Assembly (NCBI GenBank): GCA_964251675.1
Contig: CAXUKS010000008.1
Coordinates: 1-64,000, forward strand
Direction of reading: 5' to 3'
Source of the DNA: JANXMY01 sp964251675
GTDB taxonomy: Bacteria; Armatimonadota; Armatimonadia; Armatimonadales; Capsulimonadaceae
Length of the DNA: 64,000 nt
A program made the position numbers and the translations under genes. The first letter of the stretch is position 1. Each line of letters opens with the position of its first letter. This document shows positions 39,830 to 48,621 of this stretch, piece after piece. The notes under the pieces are model-generated. The model was not told the origin of the DNA, searched no databases, and was given only the letters and a program-made list of their open reading frames with translations.

Positions 39830-42679
39830 CTACTTCGGCGTCGCCCCCGCGATCACCAGGACGCCCTGCTCGGGGCGGACGTACTTCTTGATGGCGGCAT
39901 TCACCTGTGCGGGCGTGACGGCGTTGTACAGCGCGGCCCGCTGGGTGATGTAGTCCAAACCCAGCCCGTACTCTTCGGCGACGGAGAGCTGCCCGGCGAC
40001 GCCGGAGTTGGTTTCCAGACGCAGCGGGTATGAGCCGTTCAGGTAGAGCTTGGCCTGCCGGATTTCGTCGTCGGTCAGCCCGTACTGCTTCACCTGCGAC
40101 AGGGTCTGCCGCAGCAGCGACAGGGCGCGGGTGGCGTTTTCCGGGTTCGCGCCGAGGAAGACCTGAAACGGCCCGGAGCCGTGCTGGGCATTGATAAACG
40201 AGTACACGCTGTAGGCCAGCCCGTTTTCGTCGCGGATGACCTTGCCTAAACGTGAGCCGAACGTGTCGCCGCCGATGATGTAGCTCATAATCTGCGCGGC
40301 GTAGAAGTCCGGCGCGGTGCGGGTCAGCCCGGAGTTGTAGCCGAACAGCAGGCTGGTCTGCGGCGCATCGGCCAGCGGGATCACGATAGGCTTGGGCGCC
40401 TGCGCGGGCGCGGGGACGTTCGGGATGTCCAGCACGCGGGCGGGTGTCTGCGGCTTCGCCCAGTCGCCAAAGGCAGCGGTCACTTGACGAACCACATCGG
40501 CGGTATTGACATCGCCGACGATCACCAAGCGCGTCGTGTCGGGCCGGTAATAGGTCTTGTAGAAGTCTGTCAGATCGTCGCGGGTGATGGCTTTCGTGGC
40601 CGCTTCGCTGTCGTCGAGCGTCGGCTGCCAGTACGGATGGCCTTTCGGGTACAGGGCCTCGGTGAAGGCGATTTCCGCCTGGGCGCCCGCGCCGCCCGTG
40701 CCGCCGGTATCCTGCCGCTCGTCCTCAATGCCCGCCAGCGTCTGCGCTTTCAGGCGGTCCAGCTGCTCCTGCGGGAAGTCCGGTCGGCGCAGCTCATCGG
40801 CGAGGGTAGAGAGTGTCAGCCCGAAGTCTTTGGACAGGCTGCCGCCGCCAATGTTGGCTTCTTCCACGCCGCCGCCGACCCCGACGCTCGCGCCGACCGA
40901 TTCAAGCTGCAAGGCCAATTGCAGGGCCGTCTTGCCCGCCGCGCCCCGTCCGAGCATGGCGGCGGTCAGGCCCGCGACGCCGTACTTGCTTTCCGGCTCA
41001 AAGGCGCTTCCGGCGCGGACGAAGCCATCAATCGCCACGGTTTTGCTGGCATGGTTCTCCTGCACGATCAGGACCATGCCGTTTGGCAACACCACGCGAG
41101 TGGGCTTCGCGGCGGCGGCTGCTTTTGGAGTCTTGACAGCCGTGTTAAACTTTTTGTCCAATGCGGCCAGCAGGGCTTTCTGTTTTGGATCGGTGACAGG
41201 CTTGGCGGACCCAAAGTTGTCCACCACCGGCGGCGGGGGCGGGGGAGCGCCGGGCGGGGTGGGCTGCGGCTCAAACGTCGCCACGGTGCGGTTGTCCGCT
41301 GTCAGATACTTCTGCGCGACCCGCTGAATATCGGCGGCGGTCACTTTGCGGATTTTTTCTAAATACGTGCCCAGATAGCGGGGCTGATTGATCGCGGCAA
41401 AGCGGCCAATCTGCCCGGCCTGCGCCGAGACGCTTTCGTTCTGATACACAAACCCGGCTTCGATCTGACGCACGGCGCGGGCCAGCTCTTCGGATGTGAC
41501 CGGGGTGGCTTGCAGCTTGGCGGCTTCGGCTTCTAAAGCCGCTTCTATCTTCTCGTTGCTGACGCCGCCTGCCGGGGTCCCGTCCAGCTCAAACAGATAC
41601 GGGTCGCGCATATCGCTGTTGCCCGCACTGGCCGACTGGGCAATGCCGGTTTCCACCAGCGACTGATACAGCCGGGCGCTGCGCCCGCCGGACAAAATCT
41701 GTGCAACGACATCAAAGACGTAATGGTCTTCGGACCCCGTCGCGGGCGTGTGGTAGCCAATCAAAATCTGCCCGGTCGTGCCGGGCCGCTTTAAGATGGT
41801 CCGCCGTTCGCCGCGCTGGGCTGGCTCAGCGGTAACGGTGCGCGTTTCGGATTTGGTCAGCGGATACACGCCAAAGTATTTCTGGCAGATCGCCACGGCT
41901 TTTTTGGTGTCGAAGTCGCCCACCATGACCACCACGGCATTGGACGGCATATAGTGCTTCCGGTAGTAGCTGTAAATCACGTCGCGGCGGTTTGCGACCG
42001 CTTCCACATCGCTGCGCCAGCCGATGGTCGGCCAGTGGTAGGGGTGCGTCGTGAACGCGGCGGGCAGGAAGACGTTGGCATACAGGTCGTAGTTGGGGTT
42101 ATTGGCATCGCCTTCCAGCTCGGAGCGCACGACAGTCATCTCATGGGCCAGCTCTTTGGACGCGAACTGCGAGTTTACCATGCGGTCGGCTTCAATCCGT
42201 GCCGCCAGCTCCAGCCGGTCAGACGCGATCAGCTCATGGTACTCGGTGACATCCGGCCCGGTGGAAGCGTTAATCTGCCCGCCGTTGGTCTGGAACAAAT
42301 GGTTGATCGCGCCCGGCGGCAGGTCCGTGGTTCCCTTGAACATCATGTGCTCTAAGATATGCGACAGCCCGGTCTGTCCGCTGATTTCGTCACGCGAGCC
42401 GACTTTGTAGTAGACGCTGAAATAGACGACGGGAGCGGCATGGACTTCTTTGGAATAGATCGTCAGCCCATTCGCCAGATGCGTCTCGGTGACCGACTGG
42501 CTTTTGTCATAGGTCTGCGACACAATGCCACCATACTTCGGCGCATTATTCGTCACGCTTTTTGGCGCGGGCAGCGCCGTTTTCGGGGCGGGAGCCGCCA
42601 AGACGGCGGGGGCAGCGGAGGCCAGCAGGAGAGCGGCCAGCACTCTGGCAGAAGCGGACGGTTTAGAAAGATGACGCAT
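39830..42679 (-). CDS. M16-family zinc peptidase, two-domain
   Basis: 949-residue exported peptidase of the pitrilysin/insulinase family. A signal peptide (VLAALLLASAAPAVLAA) is followed by two M16 units. The first has the inverted zinc motif HILEHMMFKGT near residue 85 with the distal Glu in SELEGDANNPN. The second (from about 510) lacks HxxEH and carries the conserved LGKVIRDENGLAYSVYS Arg/Tyr-type segment near 840. One active and one inactive unit is the normal clamshell plan. It probably works in the periplasm on peptides. I start at MRHLSK; the frame runs on to 42739 only through repeat sequence. Confidence 0.92.
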   Translation of the reverse strand: MRHLSKPSASARVLAALLLASAAPAVLAAPAPKTALPAPKSVTNNAPKYGGIVSQTYDKSQSVTETHLANGLTIYSKEVHAAPVVYFSVYYKVGSRDEISGQTGLSHILEHMMFKGTTDLPPGAINHLFQTNGGQINASTGPDVTEYHELIASDRLELAARIEADRMVNSQFASKELAHEMTVVRSELEGDANNPNYDLYANVFLPAAFTTHPYHWPTIGWRSDVEAVANRRDVIYSYYRKHYMPSNAVVVMVGDFDTKKAVAICQKYFGVYPLTKSETRTVTAEPAQRGERRTILKRPGTTGQILIGYHTPATGSEDHYVFDVVAQILSGGRSARLYQSLVETGIAQSASAGNSDMRDPYLFELDGTPAGGVSNEKIEAALEAEAAKLQATPVTSEELARAVRQIEAGFVYQNESVSAQAGQIGRFAAINQPRYLGTYLEKIRKVTAADIQRVAQKYLTADNRTVATFEPQPTPPGAPPPPPPVVDNFGSAKPVTDPKQKALLAALDKKFNTAVKTPKAAAAAKPTRVVLPNGMVLIVQENHASKTVAIDGFVRAGSAFEPESKYGVAGLTAAMLGRGAAGKTALQLALQLESVGASVGVGGGVEEANIGGGSLSKDFGLTLSTLADELRRPDFPQEQLDRLKAQTLAGIEDERQDTGGTGGAGAQAEIAFTEALYPKGHPYWQPTLDDSEAATKAITRDDLTDFYKTYYRPDTTRLVIVGDVNTADVVRQVTAAFGDWAKPQTPARVLDIPNVPAPAQAPKPIVIPLADAPQTSLLFGYNSGLTRTAPDFYAAQIMSYIIGGDTFGSRLGKVIRDENGLAYSVYSFINAQHGSGPFQVFLGANPENATRALSLLRQTLSQVKQYGLTDDEIRQAKLYLNGSYPLRLETNSGVAGQLSVAEEYGLGLDYITQRAALYNAVTPAQVNAAIKKYVRPEQGVLVIAGATPK

Positions 42680-42723
42680 ACAGGCAGGGTTCGCTTTCTT
42701 TAGAGAAGCCGAATTAGGAGCAG

Positions 42724-42858
42724 ACCCCCTAGCCCCCAATAATGGGGGAACCAGAAATAATGGGGGAACCGGACAAATTAGAAGTACGGGCGCTGCTTGC
42801 CGCGCCCTCCTTTCCAGTGTCTTATTCTGGTTCCCCCATTATTGGGGGCTAGGGGGTC
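42724..42858. repeat. Paired inverted palindromes, family A
   Basis: Left arm 42724-42752 (GACCCCCTAG, CCCCCAATAATGGGGG, AACC), then a partial second copy (ATAATGGGGGAACCGGAC), and an inverted full arm at 42828-42858. The arms are the same as those around the DUF559 gene at 3931-4463, but here no gene lies inside. Confidence 0.7.
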
Positions 42859-42913
42859 CTACGAGGTTTCTTACGCGGCACAGCCGCGTGCAAGTTCCAA
42901 TCTTAAATCCGTT

Positions 42914-43216
42914 TCAGAACGTCCGCCCGCATTCGCGGCAGGCGGGGGTTCCAGCAGGGTAGCCGACGCCGCAGGAGACGCAGTACGGCCCGCTCTCTTC
43001 TTCAAGCTCTTCATTCACCGCGTTCGCGTCTGGCTCCTCCCCCGGTCCCCCGGAGACGGCATCATACCAGCCCGTCCGGGACGGCTCCCGAAGGTCGCGC
43101 AGATCATAGCGGTTGTCAAACCTCTGCGTCACGCGGCGACGCCAGACGGCGGCGGCATACAGCGCCGCCAGTCCAATCAGCGCCAGCGGCAAAAGGCCCC
43201 AGAACGAAGACAGCAT
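42914..43216 (-). CDS. Membrane protein with C-terminal zinc ribbon, 100 aa
   Basis: A single N-terminal transmembrane helix (LLPLALIGLAALYAAAVW) is followed by a charged linker and a C-terminal zinc ribbon (PYCVSCGVGYPAGTPACRECGRTF-type, CxxC...CxxC; the last pair ends the protein). The ATG at 43216 lies 5 nt after TAAACT on the minus strand, suggesting a leaderless mRNA. It is divergent from 43275, which also combines a zinc ribbon with one membrane helix, so the two may be related or act together. Function unknown. Confidence 0.65.
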   Translation of the reverse strand: MLSSFWGLLPLALIGLAALYAAAVWRRRVTQRFDNRYDLRDLREPSRTGWYDAVSGGPGEEPDANAVNEELEEESGPYCVSCGVGYPAGTPACRECGRTF

Positions 43217-43221
43217 ACTGC

Positions 43222-43268
43222 AGTTTACCTGACACATCTTGCTTTTTGGACACAGGGCTTGGTACACT
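43222..43268. promoter_or_regulatory. Divergent leaderless promoters
   Basis: Minus strand: TAAACT (43222-43227), 5 nt from the ATG at 43216. Plus strand: TTGCTT (43239-43244), 18 bp, TACACT (43263-43268), 6 nt from the ATG at 43275. Both promoters fit in the 58-bp gap. Confidence 0.55.
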
Positions 43269-43274
43269 GAGCGC

Positions 43275-43964
43275 ATGAGCGATACGGGGAGCAATGGAAC
43301 CGGAACGGCGGATATGCGCGGCGGCAAATACTGCCCGCGCTGCCAGACGATGGCCTTCCGCGATCAGACAGTCTGCGCCTACTGCGGCCATCAGTTCCGC
43401 AGCGGGGCTGCGCCGACCATTGCGCCGACGCGCCCGCCGGACGACTTGCACCGCACCCAGCAGTTTACACTGCCAATGCTGACACGCCCCCTGCCGCCTG
43501 CCGCCGTGCCGCCGCCCGTGTCCCCTGTGTCCGTGCCCCCTGTGTCCGTGCTGCCCGCCGCGCCGCTCTGGCCGCTGGCGGCCCTTGCCGGGGTGGCCGC
43601 CCTGCTCCTGCTCGGCTTCTTCCTCTGGAAGCGGGCCGCTGTCTCCCCGCCCGCCCCGACCCCGGCAGGGGCGTGGACCACGACCCTGCGCGGCACCGGC
43701 GCGGGCGCACAGTCCGCTGACCTCAAGTTTGTCTTTACGCAAGGCGGCGGCGGGACGTATGCCCTCGGCACGCTGCCGCCCGCGCCGCTGCACTGGACAC
43801 AGACCGGCAGCACGCTGTCTTTAACGCTGACAGCCCCCACGCCGCCGGAGACCCAATACAGCACACTGGGCACGGTGTTTAATGGCCGCCCCTGGATTTG
43901 GAAGAGAGACCCCGCCCAGCATACGCTCACGCTGGGTACACTCACGTTCACGGAGATCCCATGA
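43275..43964 (+). CDS. Zinc-ribbon membrane protein
   Basis: 229-residue protein. An N-terminal zinc ribbon (KYCPRCQTMAFRDQTVCAYCGHQF, shown here by its CxxC pairs near residues 20 and 34; start KYCPRC, end CAYCGH) precedes a Pro-rich linker. A single membrane helix (LAALAGVAALLLLGFFLW, about 105-122) and a 100-residue beta-rich outer part follow, resembling a lipocalin-like barrel. Type II or III single-pass topology. The start is 6 nt after TACACT; no ribosome site. The stop overlaps the next gene (ATGA). Function unknown. Confidence 0.65.
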   Translation: MSDTGSNGTGTADMRGGKYCPRCQTMAFRDQTVCAYCGHQFRSGAAPTIAPTRPPDDLHRTQQFTLPMLTRPLPPAAVPPPVSPVSVPPVSVLPAAPLWPLAALAGVAALLLLGFFLWKRAAVSPPAPTPAGAWTTTLRGTGAGAQSADLKFVFTQGGGGTYALGTLPPAPLHWTQTGSTLSLTLTAPTPPETQYSTLGTVFNGRPWIWKRDPAQHTLTLGTLTFTEIP

Positions 43965-44716
43965 CCCGCATTTTCTCCCTTGCCCTGCTGCTGGCGCTGG
44001 CCGCTCTGCCGACTGCCGCCCGTGCCGATGACTCCGGCCTGCTGGCTCCCGACCGGCCCGGCTTCACTAACGGCTCCGACACCGTCGCACCCGGCCACCT
44101 GCAAATTGAAATCGGCGTCACGCGCACCCAAAATCAGGCCGCGACGGGCGGTGGGCAGGCGACTGATGCCCCCGAAACGCTCCTGCGGACGGGCATAGAC
44201 TCGAAAACCGAGCTGCGTCTGACCCTGCCGAACTCCCTGTGGCCCTCGGGCGGCAATTCAGGCTTCACCGATGGGGCCATTGGCCTGCGGCGCAAAATCT
44301 ACCAGAGCAGCACACTCAAAATTGCTCTGACCCCGACGCTGACTGTGCCCCTCAAAACCGCCGTCACGTCCTCCGGCCACTTTGACCCGTCGCTGGACCT
44401 CAGCGGGCAGCTTTCTTCCGGCGCACGCTGGAGCGTTCAGTCCAACCTGATTTTGTCGTACCCCACGCAAAGTGGGCGGCGGCTGGCTGACTACACTGGC
44501 ACGGCAGAAACCAGCTATGCCCTCAGCGGCTCGCTGTCCGCGTTCCTGGACTACTTCTATGATGCCCCAGTCGGCAGCGCCCCGTCGCCGATTGCCGACG
44601 GCGGCTTGGCCTATGCTCTCACCAAAAATATGCAGATTGACCTTGAAACCGGGCGCGGCCTCGGCGGCAGCGTCCCGACGCAGTTCTACGGCGGCGGACT
44701 TGTGGTTGTGTTTTAA
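43961..44716 (+). CDS. Outer-membrane beta-barrel (Phenol_MetA_deg-like)
   Basis: 251-residue exported protein with a signal peptide (SLALLLALAALPTAARAD) and a mature start typical of the phenol_MetA_deg / putative outer-membrane transporter family: DRPGFTNGSDTVAPGHLQIEIG. Alternating strands follow and it ends in VVVF, a usual C-terminal barrel signal. Substrate unknown; the phenol name reflects family history only. It is coupled to the zinc-ribbon membrane protein gene by a 4-bp overlap. Confidence 0.78.
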   Translation: MTRIFSLALLLALAALPTAARADDSGLLAPDRPGFTNGSDTVAPGHLQIEIGVTRTQNQAATGGGQATDAPETLLRTGIDSKTELRLTLPNSLWPSGGNSGFTDGAIGLRRKIYQSSTLKIALTPTLTVPLKTAVTSSGHFDPSLDLSGQLSSGARWSVQSNLILSYPTQSGRRLADYTGTAETSYALSGSLSAFLDYFYDAPVGSAPSPIADGGLAYALTKNMQIDLETGRGLGGSVPTQFYGGGLVVVF

Positions 44717-44839
44717 GTCAAGTCTCGCGTTAATCTGCGAGGGGTTTTCAACCCCTTGTCTCGCTCGACCCGCGCATTTTCTGGAATACGCGGGTATACT
44801 GCATTTGTGCTCAAAAATTAACCCCGCTCAATTTACAAG

Positions 44840-45559
44840 ATGCCAAACGAGAAAACCAAAGAAAAATTTATCACCGAGTCCGTCGAAGACTACCTGAAGA
44901 CCATCTACACGCTCTGTCAGGAAAGCAGCCCTGAAGGAAAACTGGAAGGCAAAGGAGCCTCCACGCAGAAAATCGCGGCCCGGCTCGGCGTCAGCGCCCC
45001 CGGCGTCACCAAAATGCTGCACCATCTGGCCCGGCATCAGCTTGTCGATCACGCGCCTTACCAGGGAACTTCGCTGACGCCGCTGGGCGAAAAAGTGGCG
45101 CTGGAGCTGATTCGACATCACCGCCTGCTGGAGCTGTATCTCATGGAAAGTCTGGGCTACGGCTGGGAGCAGGTCCACGCCGAGGCCGACCGGCTGGAAC
45201 ACCATATCAGCGAAGGGTTCGAGGAGTCTATCGAGCGCCTGCTGGGCTTTCCCGAGTTTGACCCGCACGGCGATCCGATTCCGACCCGCGACGGGCAGAT
45301 GCCCCGGTATGCCACTGAGACGCTGGCCGCACAGGCCGACGGCGTGCCGCTGGTGGTGCGCCGCGTCACCGATGAAAACCCCGAGCTGCTGTGCTACCTG
45401 AAAGAGCGACGCCTGCTGCCGGGGACGCCCGTGCGGATTGCCGAGCGGGAGCCGTTCGGCGGGGCGCTGGTGGTGGAGGTGGAGGGGAGCCGGGAGCGTA
45501 TCAGCCTCGAAGCTGCTGGAAACGTATTTGTGGAGTTTCAGGGTGCAAAAGAAGAATAG
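44840..45559 (+). CDS. mntR: DtxR/MntR-family metal-dependent regulator
   Basis: 239-residue repressor: N-terminal winged helix (about 8-75: SVEDYLKTIYTL, KIAARLGVSAPGVTKMLHHL), dimerisation domain with metal ligands (RHHRLLELYL, EADRLEHHIS), and a C-terminal FeoA/SH3-like domain from about 165. The ligand set at the DxxY/ExxD positions fits Mn or Fe sensing. It stands 12 nt before the mntH-type transporter gene, so it most likely represses that gene when Mn is ample. Upstream are a TATACT -10-like box near 44792 and a TTTG-TGCT-CAAA dyad near 44803 that could be its operator; both are weakly supported. Confidence 0.88.
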   Translation: MPNEKTKEKFITESVEDYLKTIYTLCQESSPEGKLEGKGASTQKIAARLGVSAPGVTKMLHHLARHQLVDHAPYQGTSLTPLGEKVALELIRHHRLLELYLMESLGYGWEQVHAEADRLEHHISEGFEESIERLLGFPEFDPHGDPIPTRDGQMPRYATETLAAQADGVPLVVRRVTDENPELLCYLKERRLLPGTPVRIAEREPFGGALVVEVEGSRERISLEAAGNVFVEFQGAKEE

Positions 45560-45571
45560 AAACCAAAACGT

Positions 45572-46954
45572 ATGAGCGCGACCACTCCTGAGCCTTCTCT
45601 GAACGAAGACCTGCCGACCGCAGGCTGGCGGCTGCCAGTCAAAGAGCCGTCCCTGCCGGAAGCCTTCCGCTCTGTCGCCGTGCCCAAAAATGCTTCGTCC
45701 TGGCGGCGCCTGCTGGCCTTTATCGGGCCGGGCTACCTGGTGGCGGTCGGCTACATGGACCCTGGTAACTGGGCCACGGACATCGCAGGCGGCGCCGTCT
45801 ACAATTACTCGCTGCTGTCAGTGATTCTGATTTCCAACTTCATCGCCATCTTCCTGCAGGCGCTGGCCTGCAAGCTGGGCATTGTCGGCGGGCGGGACCT
45901 CGCGCAAGCCTGCCGCGATGCCTACTCGCGCCCCGTGGCAATCGCGCTCTGGCTGTCGGCGGAGATCGGCATTATCGCCTGCGACATCGCCGAAGTCATC
46001 GGGTCGGCCATCGCGCTCAATCTGCTGTTCCATATCCCGCTGACTTTAGGCGTCCTTTTGACCGGCGCGGACGTTTTGATCGTGCTGGCCCTGCAGGGGC
46101 GGGGCTTCCGCTGGATTGAGGCGCTGATTATGACCCTCATCGGCACGATGATGGTCATTTTCACGCTGGAGCTGATTTATGCCAGGCCGGACTGGTTCGG
46201 CGTTCTGGGCGGCTTCCTGCCGCGCCCGCAGATTGTCACCGACCCGGCGATGCTGTATATCGCGCTGGGCATCCTGGGCGCGACGGTCATGCCGCACAAT
46301 CTCTACCTGCACTCATCGGTCATTCAGACCCGCCGCTACGGGCGCAGTGTGAGCGAGCTGGGCCATGCCTTGAAGGCCGCCTACACCGACTCGACGATTG
46401 CTTTAATACTGGCCCTGTTTGTCAACGCCGCGATTTTGATCCTGTCGGCGGCGACGTTCTTCCGCTCTGGCAACCACACCGTCGGCGACATTGACCAGGC
46501 GTACAAGCTGCTGTCCCCGCTGCTGGGTGCGGCGCTTGCCACCCCGCTGTTTGCGATAGCCCTGCTGGCGTCGGGCCAGAACTCGACCATCACGGGCACG
46601 ATGGCCGGACAGATTATCCTGGAAGGCTTCACCAACTTCAAAGTCCCGGCGTGGGTGCGCCGGATGATCTCGCGCCTGATTGCGATAGTCCCCTGCGTCT
46701 TCGCCACGATGCTGGCCGGGCCGGGCGGCACGGGCAAGCTGCTGATCTTCAGTCAGGTGGTGCTGTCGGCGCAGCTTTCGTTCGCCGTCATTCCGCTGGT
46801 GCAGTTCACGAGCGACAAAATCAAGATGGGGCCGTTTGTCAACGGCCCCGCCGCGAAAGTGATTGGCTGGACACTGGGCGGCATTATCGCCCTCCTGAAC
46901 GCCTACCTGATTTTCGCCACCTTCTTCCCGCATCTAGTGCCGGGGGCGGACTAA
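45572..46954 (+). CDS. mntH: NRAMP-family divalent metal transporter
   Basis: 460-residue inner-membrane H+/Mn2+ symporter with about 11 transmembrane helices. The hallmark DPGN motif is in GYMDPGNWATDIAGG near residue 68, and the TM6 motif is MPHNLYLHSSV near 242, which together form the metal site. An N-terminal tail of about 40 residues is Pro/Glu-rich. It follows the MntR-type regulator at 12 nt, so the two form a manganese uptake unit. A TSUP exporter gene follows 28 nt later with its own -10 box. Confidence 0.93.
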   Translation: MSATTPEPSLNEDLPTAGWRLPVKEPSLPEAFRSVAVPKNASSWRRLLAFIGPGYLVAVGYMDPGNWATDIAGGAVYNYSLLSVILISNFIAIFLQALACKLGIVGGRDLAQACRDAYSRPVAIALWLSAEIGIIACDIAEVIGSAIALNLLFHIPLTLGVLLTGADVLIVLALQGRGFRWIEALIMTLIGTMMVIFTLELIYARPDWFGVLGGFLPRPQIVTDPAMLYIALGILGATVMPHNLYLHSSVIQTRRYGRSVSELGHALKAAYTDSTIALILALFVNAAILILSAATFFRSGNHTVGDIDQAYKLLSPLLGAALATPLFAIALLASGQNSTITGTMAGQIILEGFTNFKVPAWVRRMISRLIAIVPCVFATMLAGPGGTGKLLIFSQVVLSAQLSFAVIPLVQFTSDKIKMGPFVNGPAAKVIGWTLGGIIALLNAYLIFATFFPHLVPGAD

Positions 46955-46970
46955 AAGCAAAAGGCGCGGG

Positions 46971-46976
46971 TAAACT
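46971..46976 (+). promoter_or_regulatory. -10 box, leaderless start of the TSUP gene
   Basis: TAAACT lies 6 nt before the ATG at 46983; no ribosome site is present between them. Confidence 0.45.
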
Positions 46977-46982
46977 AGGCCC

Positions 46983-47810
46983 ATGTCTGCACTTTTGCTT
47001 CCTGCCACGCTCCTGCACACCAGCCCCATCCATCTTGTTCTGCTGTTTCTGGCGGCATTCGTCGCCGGGGCGATCAATTCGGTGGCGGGCGGGGGAACCC
47101 TGCTGACATTTCCAACGCTGCTGACCATTCTCGGCCCGGCGCAGTCCGTGCTGGCGAATGGAACCAGCACGGTGGCGCTGGTTCCTGGCTCTCTGAGCGC
47201 CTACTGGGGCTATCGGGGCGAGGCGAAGCTGAGCCGGACGGCGCTGTGGCAGATGGCCCTGCCAAGCCTGCTGGGCGGGGGCGTGGGGGCGTACCTTGCC
47301 ACGCACGTTGACCCGAAGCTGTTTGCCCATCTGGTTCCGTGGCTGATTCTCGGCGCGACGTTTCTGTTTCTGGTTCAGGACCCGGTGCGCCGCTGGGTGG
47401 ACACGCGGCGGTCAGCGGCTGGCGAAGAAACGGGAGAGCGGCCTCTGGGTCTCGGCGGCATGACCTTTCAGTTCTTTGTGGCCGTCTACGGCGGCTTCTT
47501 CGGAGCGGGGATCGGGATTTTAATGCTGGCCGCGCTGGGCTTTCTCGGGCAGACCAATATCCACCGGATGAATGGCCTGAAGAACTTTGCCGCCGTGTGC
47601 ATCAACGGCATCGGTGCGGCGCTGTTTATCTTCTACCGTCAGGTGAACTGGCCGCTGGCGATTTTTATGGCCGTGGCCGCAATTGCGGGCGGCTGGGGCG
47701 GGGCGGGCGTCGCCCGACGAATGGGCCAGGCCAATGTCCGCCGCGTGGTGATCGGGATTGGCCTGACGTTCGGCCTGTATACGCTGGCGCAGCAGCTGCA
47801 CTGGGCGTGA
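46983..47810 (+). CDS. TSUP (TauE/SafE) family membrane transporter
   Basis: 275-residue inner-membrane protein with eight or so helices. The family repeats are visible: FVAGAINSVAGGGTLLTFPTL near residue 25 and GGFFGAGIGILMLAALGFL near 170, the two halves of the internal duplication. TSUP proteins export sulfite, sulfoacetate or other organic anions; the substrate cannot be told. It lies between mntH and membrane-protein genes on the same strand. Confidence 0.88.
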   Translation: MSALLLPATLLHTSPIHLVLLFLAAFVAGAINSVAGGGTLLTFPTLLTILGPAQSVLANGTSTVALVPGSLSAYWGYRGEAKLSRTALWQMALPSLLGGGVGAYLATHVDPKLFAHLVPWLILGATFLFLVQDPVRRWVDTRRSAAGEETGERPLGLGGMTFQFFVAVYGGFFGAGIGILMLAALGFLGQTNIHRMNGLKNFAAVCINGIGAALFIFYRQVNWPLAIFMAVAAIAGGWGGAGVARRMGQANVRRVVIGIGLTFGLYTLAQQLHWA

Positions 47811-47822
47811 AAGAAACTGTCT

Positions 47823-48611
47823 ATGTTTCCAAAAAACCAGCCTCCGCACGCCGCCGAAAGCGGCCCGAACCCGCCGCCCGATGAGGCGGCGGCGGAAAAG
47901 CAGCACTGGTCGCACTTCATGGGCGAAAAAGTGCGGGAGCGGTACGCGAACTTCCGCGCCGACCCGGAGCCGCGCTGGCCGGCCATTGTGGCCCTGCTCG
48001 GCGGGGTCGGCCTGTTTGGCGTGCTGCCTCGGTCGCTGTCGTTTGGCCCGCGCTGGCTGCCCGCCGCCATTATCGTGCCGCTGCTGCTGCCGACCCTGCT
48101 GTCACACCTGCGCGGGCATCACACCATCAACCGGGTCATGGGCCTGCTGGTGGCGGGCGTGGAGACGTTCTTCCTGATCGCCTCGCTCCTGAAGCTGATC
48201 GACTCCCTGCTGCACCCAGGGCTGACGGCGTTCCAAGAGACGCCGGAGCGGCTGTTGATTTCGGCGGCGGCGCTGTGGCTGACCACGGTGCTGGTGTTTG
48301 CGCTCTGGTACTGGCATCTGGACGCGGGCGGCCCGAATGCGCGGGACCAGCGGGCGGGGCACTGCCACGGCGCGTTTCTGTTCCCGCAGATGACCATGAG
48401 CGACGAGGCGCGGGCCGAGTCGGGGCAGGCCCGGTGGAACCCCGGCTTCGTGGATTATTTGTTTCTGGCCTTCAATTCCAGCACGGCCCTGTCGCCCGCC
48501 GACACCGCTGTGCTGTCGCGCTGGGCCAAGCTCCTGATGATGGTGCAGGCCCTGATCTCGCTGACCGTGATTGCGGTTCTCGCGGCCCGTGCCATTAATA
48601 CCCTGAACTGA
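47823..48611 (+). CDS. Multi-pass membrane protein, DUF1345-like topology
   Basis: 262-residue integral membrane protein with a 50-residue soluble N-terminus and about five helices. The end (PGFVDYLFLAFNSSTALSPAD, then ALISLTVIAVLAARAINTL) resembles DUF1345 proteins and the pore-like D-x-x-x-F-x-F-N-S segment of two-helix channel folds. Its last helix is strikingly like that of the 123-residue protein at 50567 (SLTVIA, then R-A-x-NTL). Function unknown. It is 12 nt after the TSUP gene and 10 nt before the DUF4337 gene, so co-transcription is likely. Confidence 0.65.
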   Translation: MFPKNQPPHAAESGPNPPPDEAAAEKQHWSHFMGEKVRERYANFRADPEPRWPAIVALLGGVGLFGVLPRSLSFGPRWLPAAIIVPLLLPTLLSHLRGHHTINRVMGLLVAGVETFFLIASLLKLIDSLLHPGLTAFQETPERLLISAAALWLTTVLVFALWYWHLDAGGPNARDQRAGHCHGAFLFPQMTMSDEARAESGQARWNPGFVDYLFLAFNSSTALSPADTAVLSRWAKLLMMVQALISLTVIAVLAARAINTLN

Positions 48612-48621
48612 GGAGGCTGTC

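Noticed and set aside
42680..42739. N-terminal extension of the M16 peptidase
   Set aside because: Part of it is repeat sequence and it would bury the signal peptide that starts at 42679.
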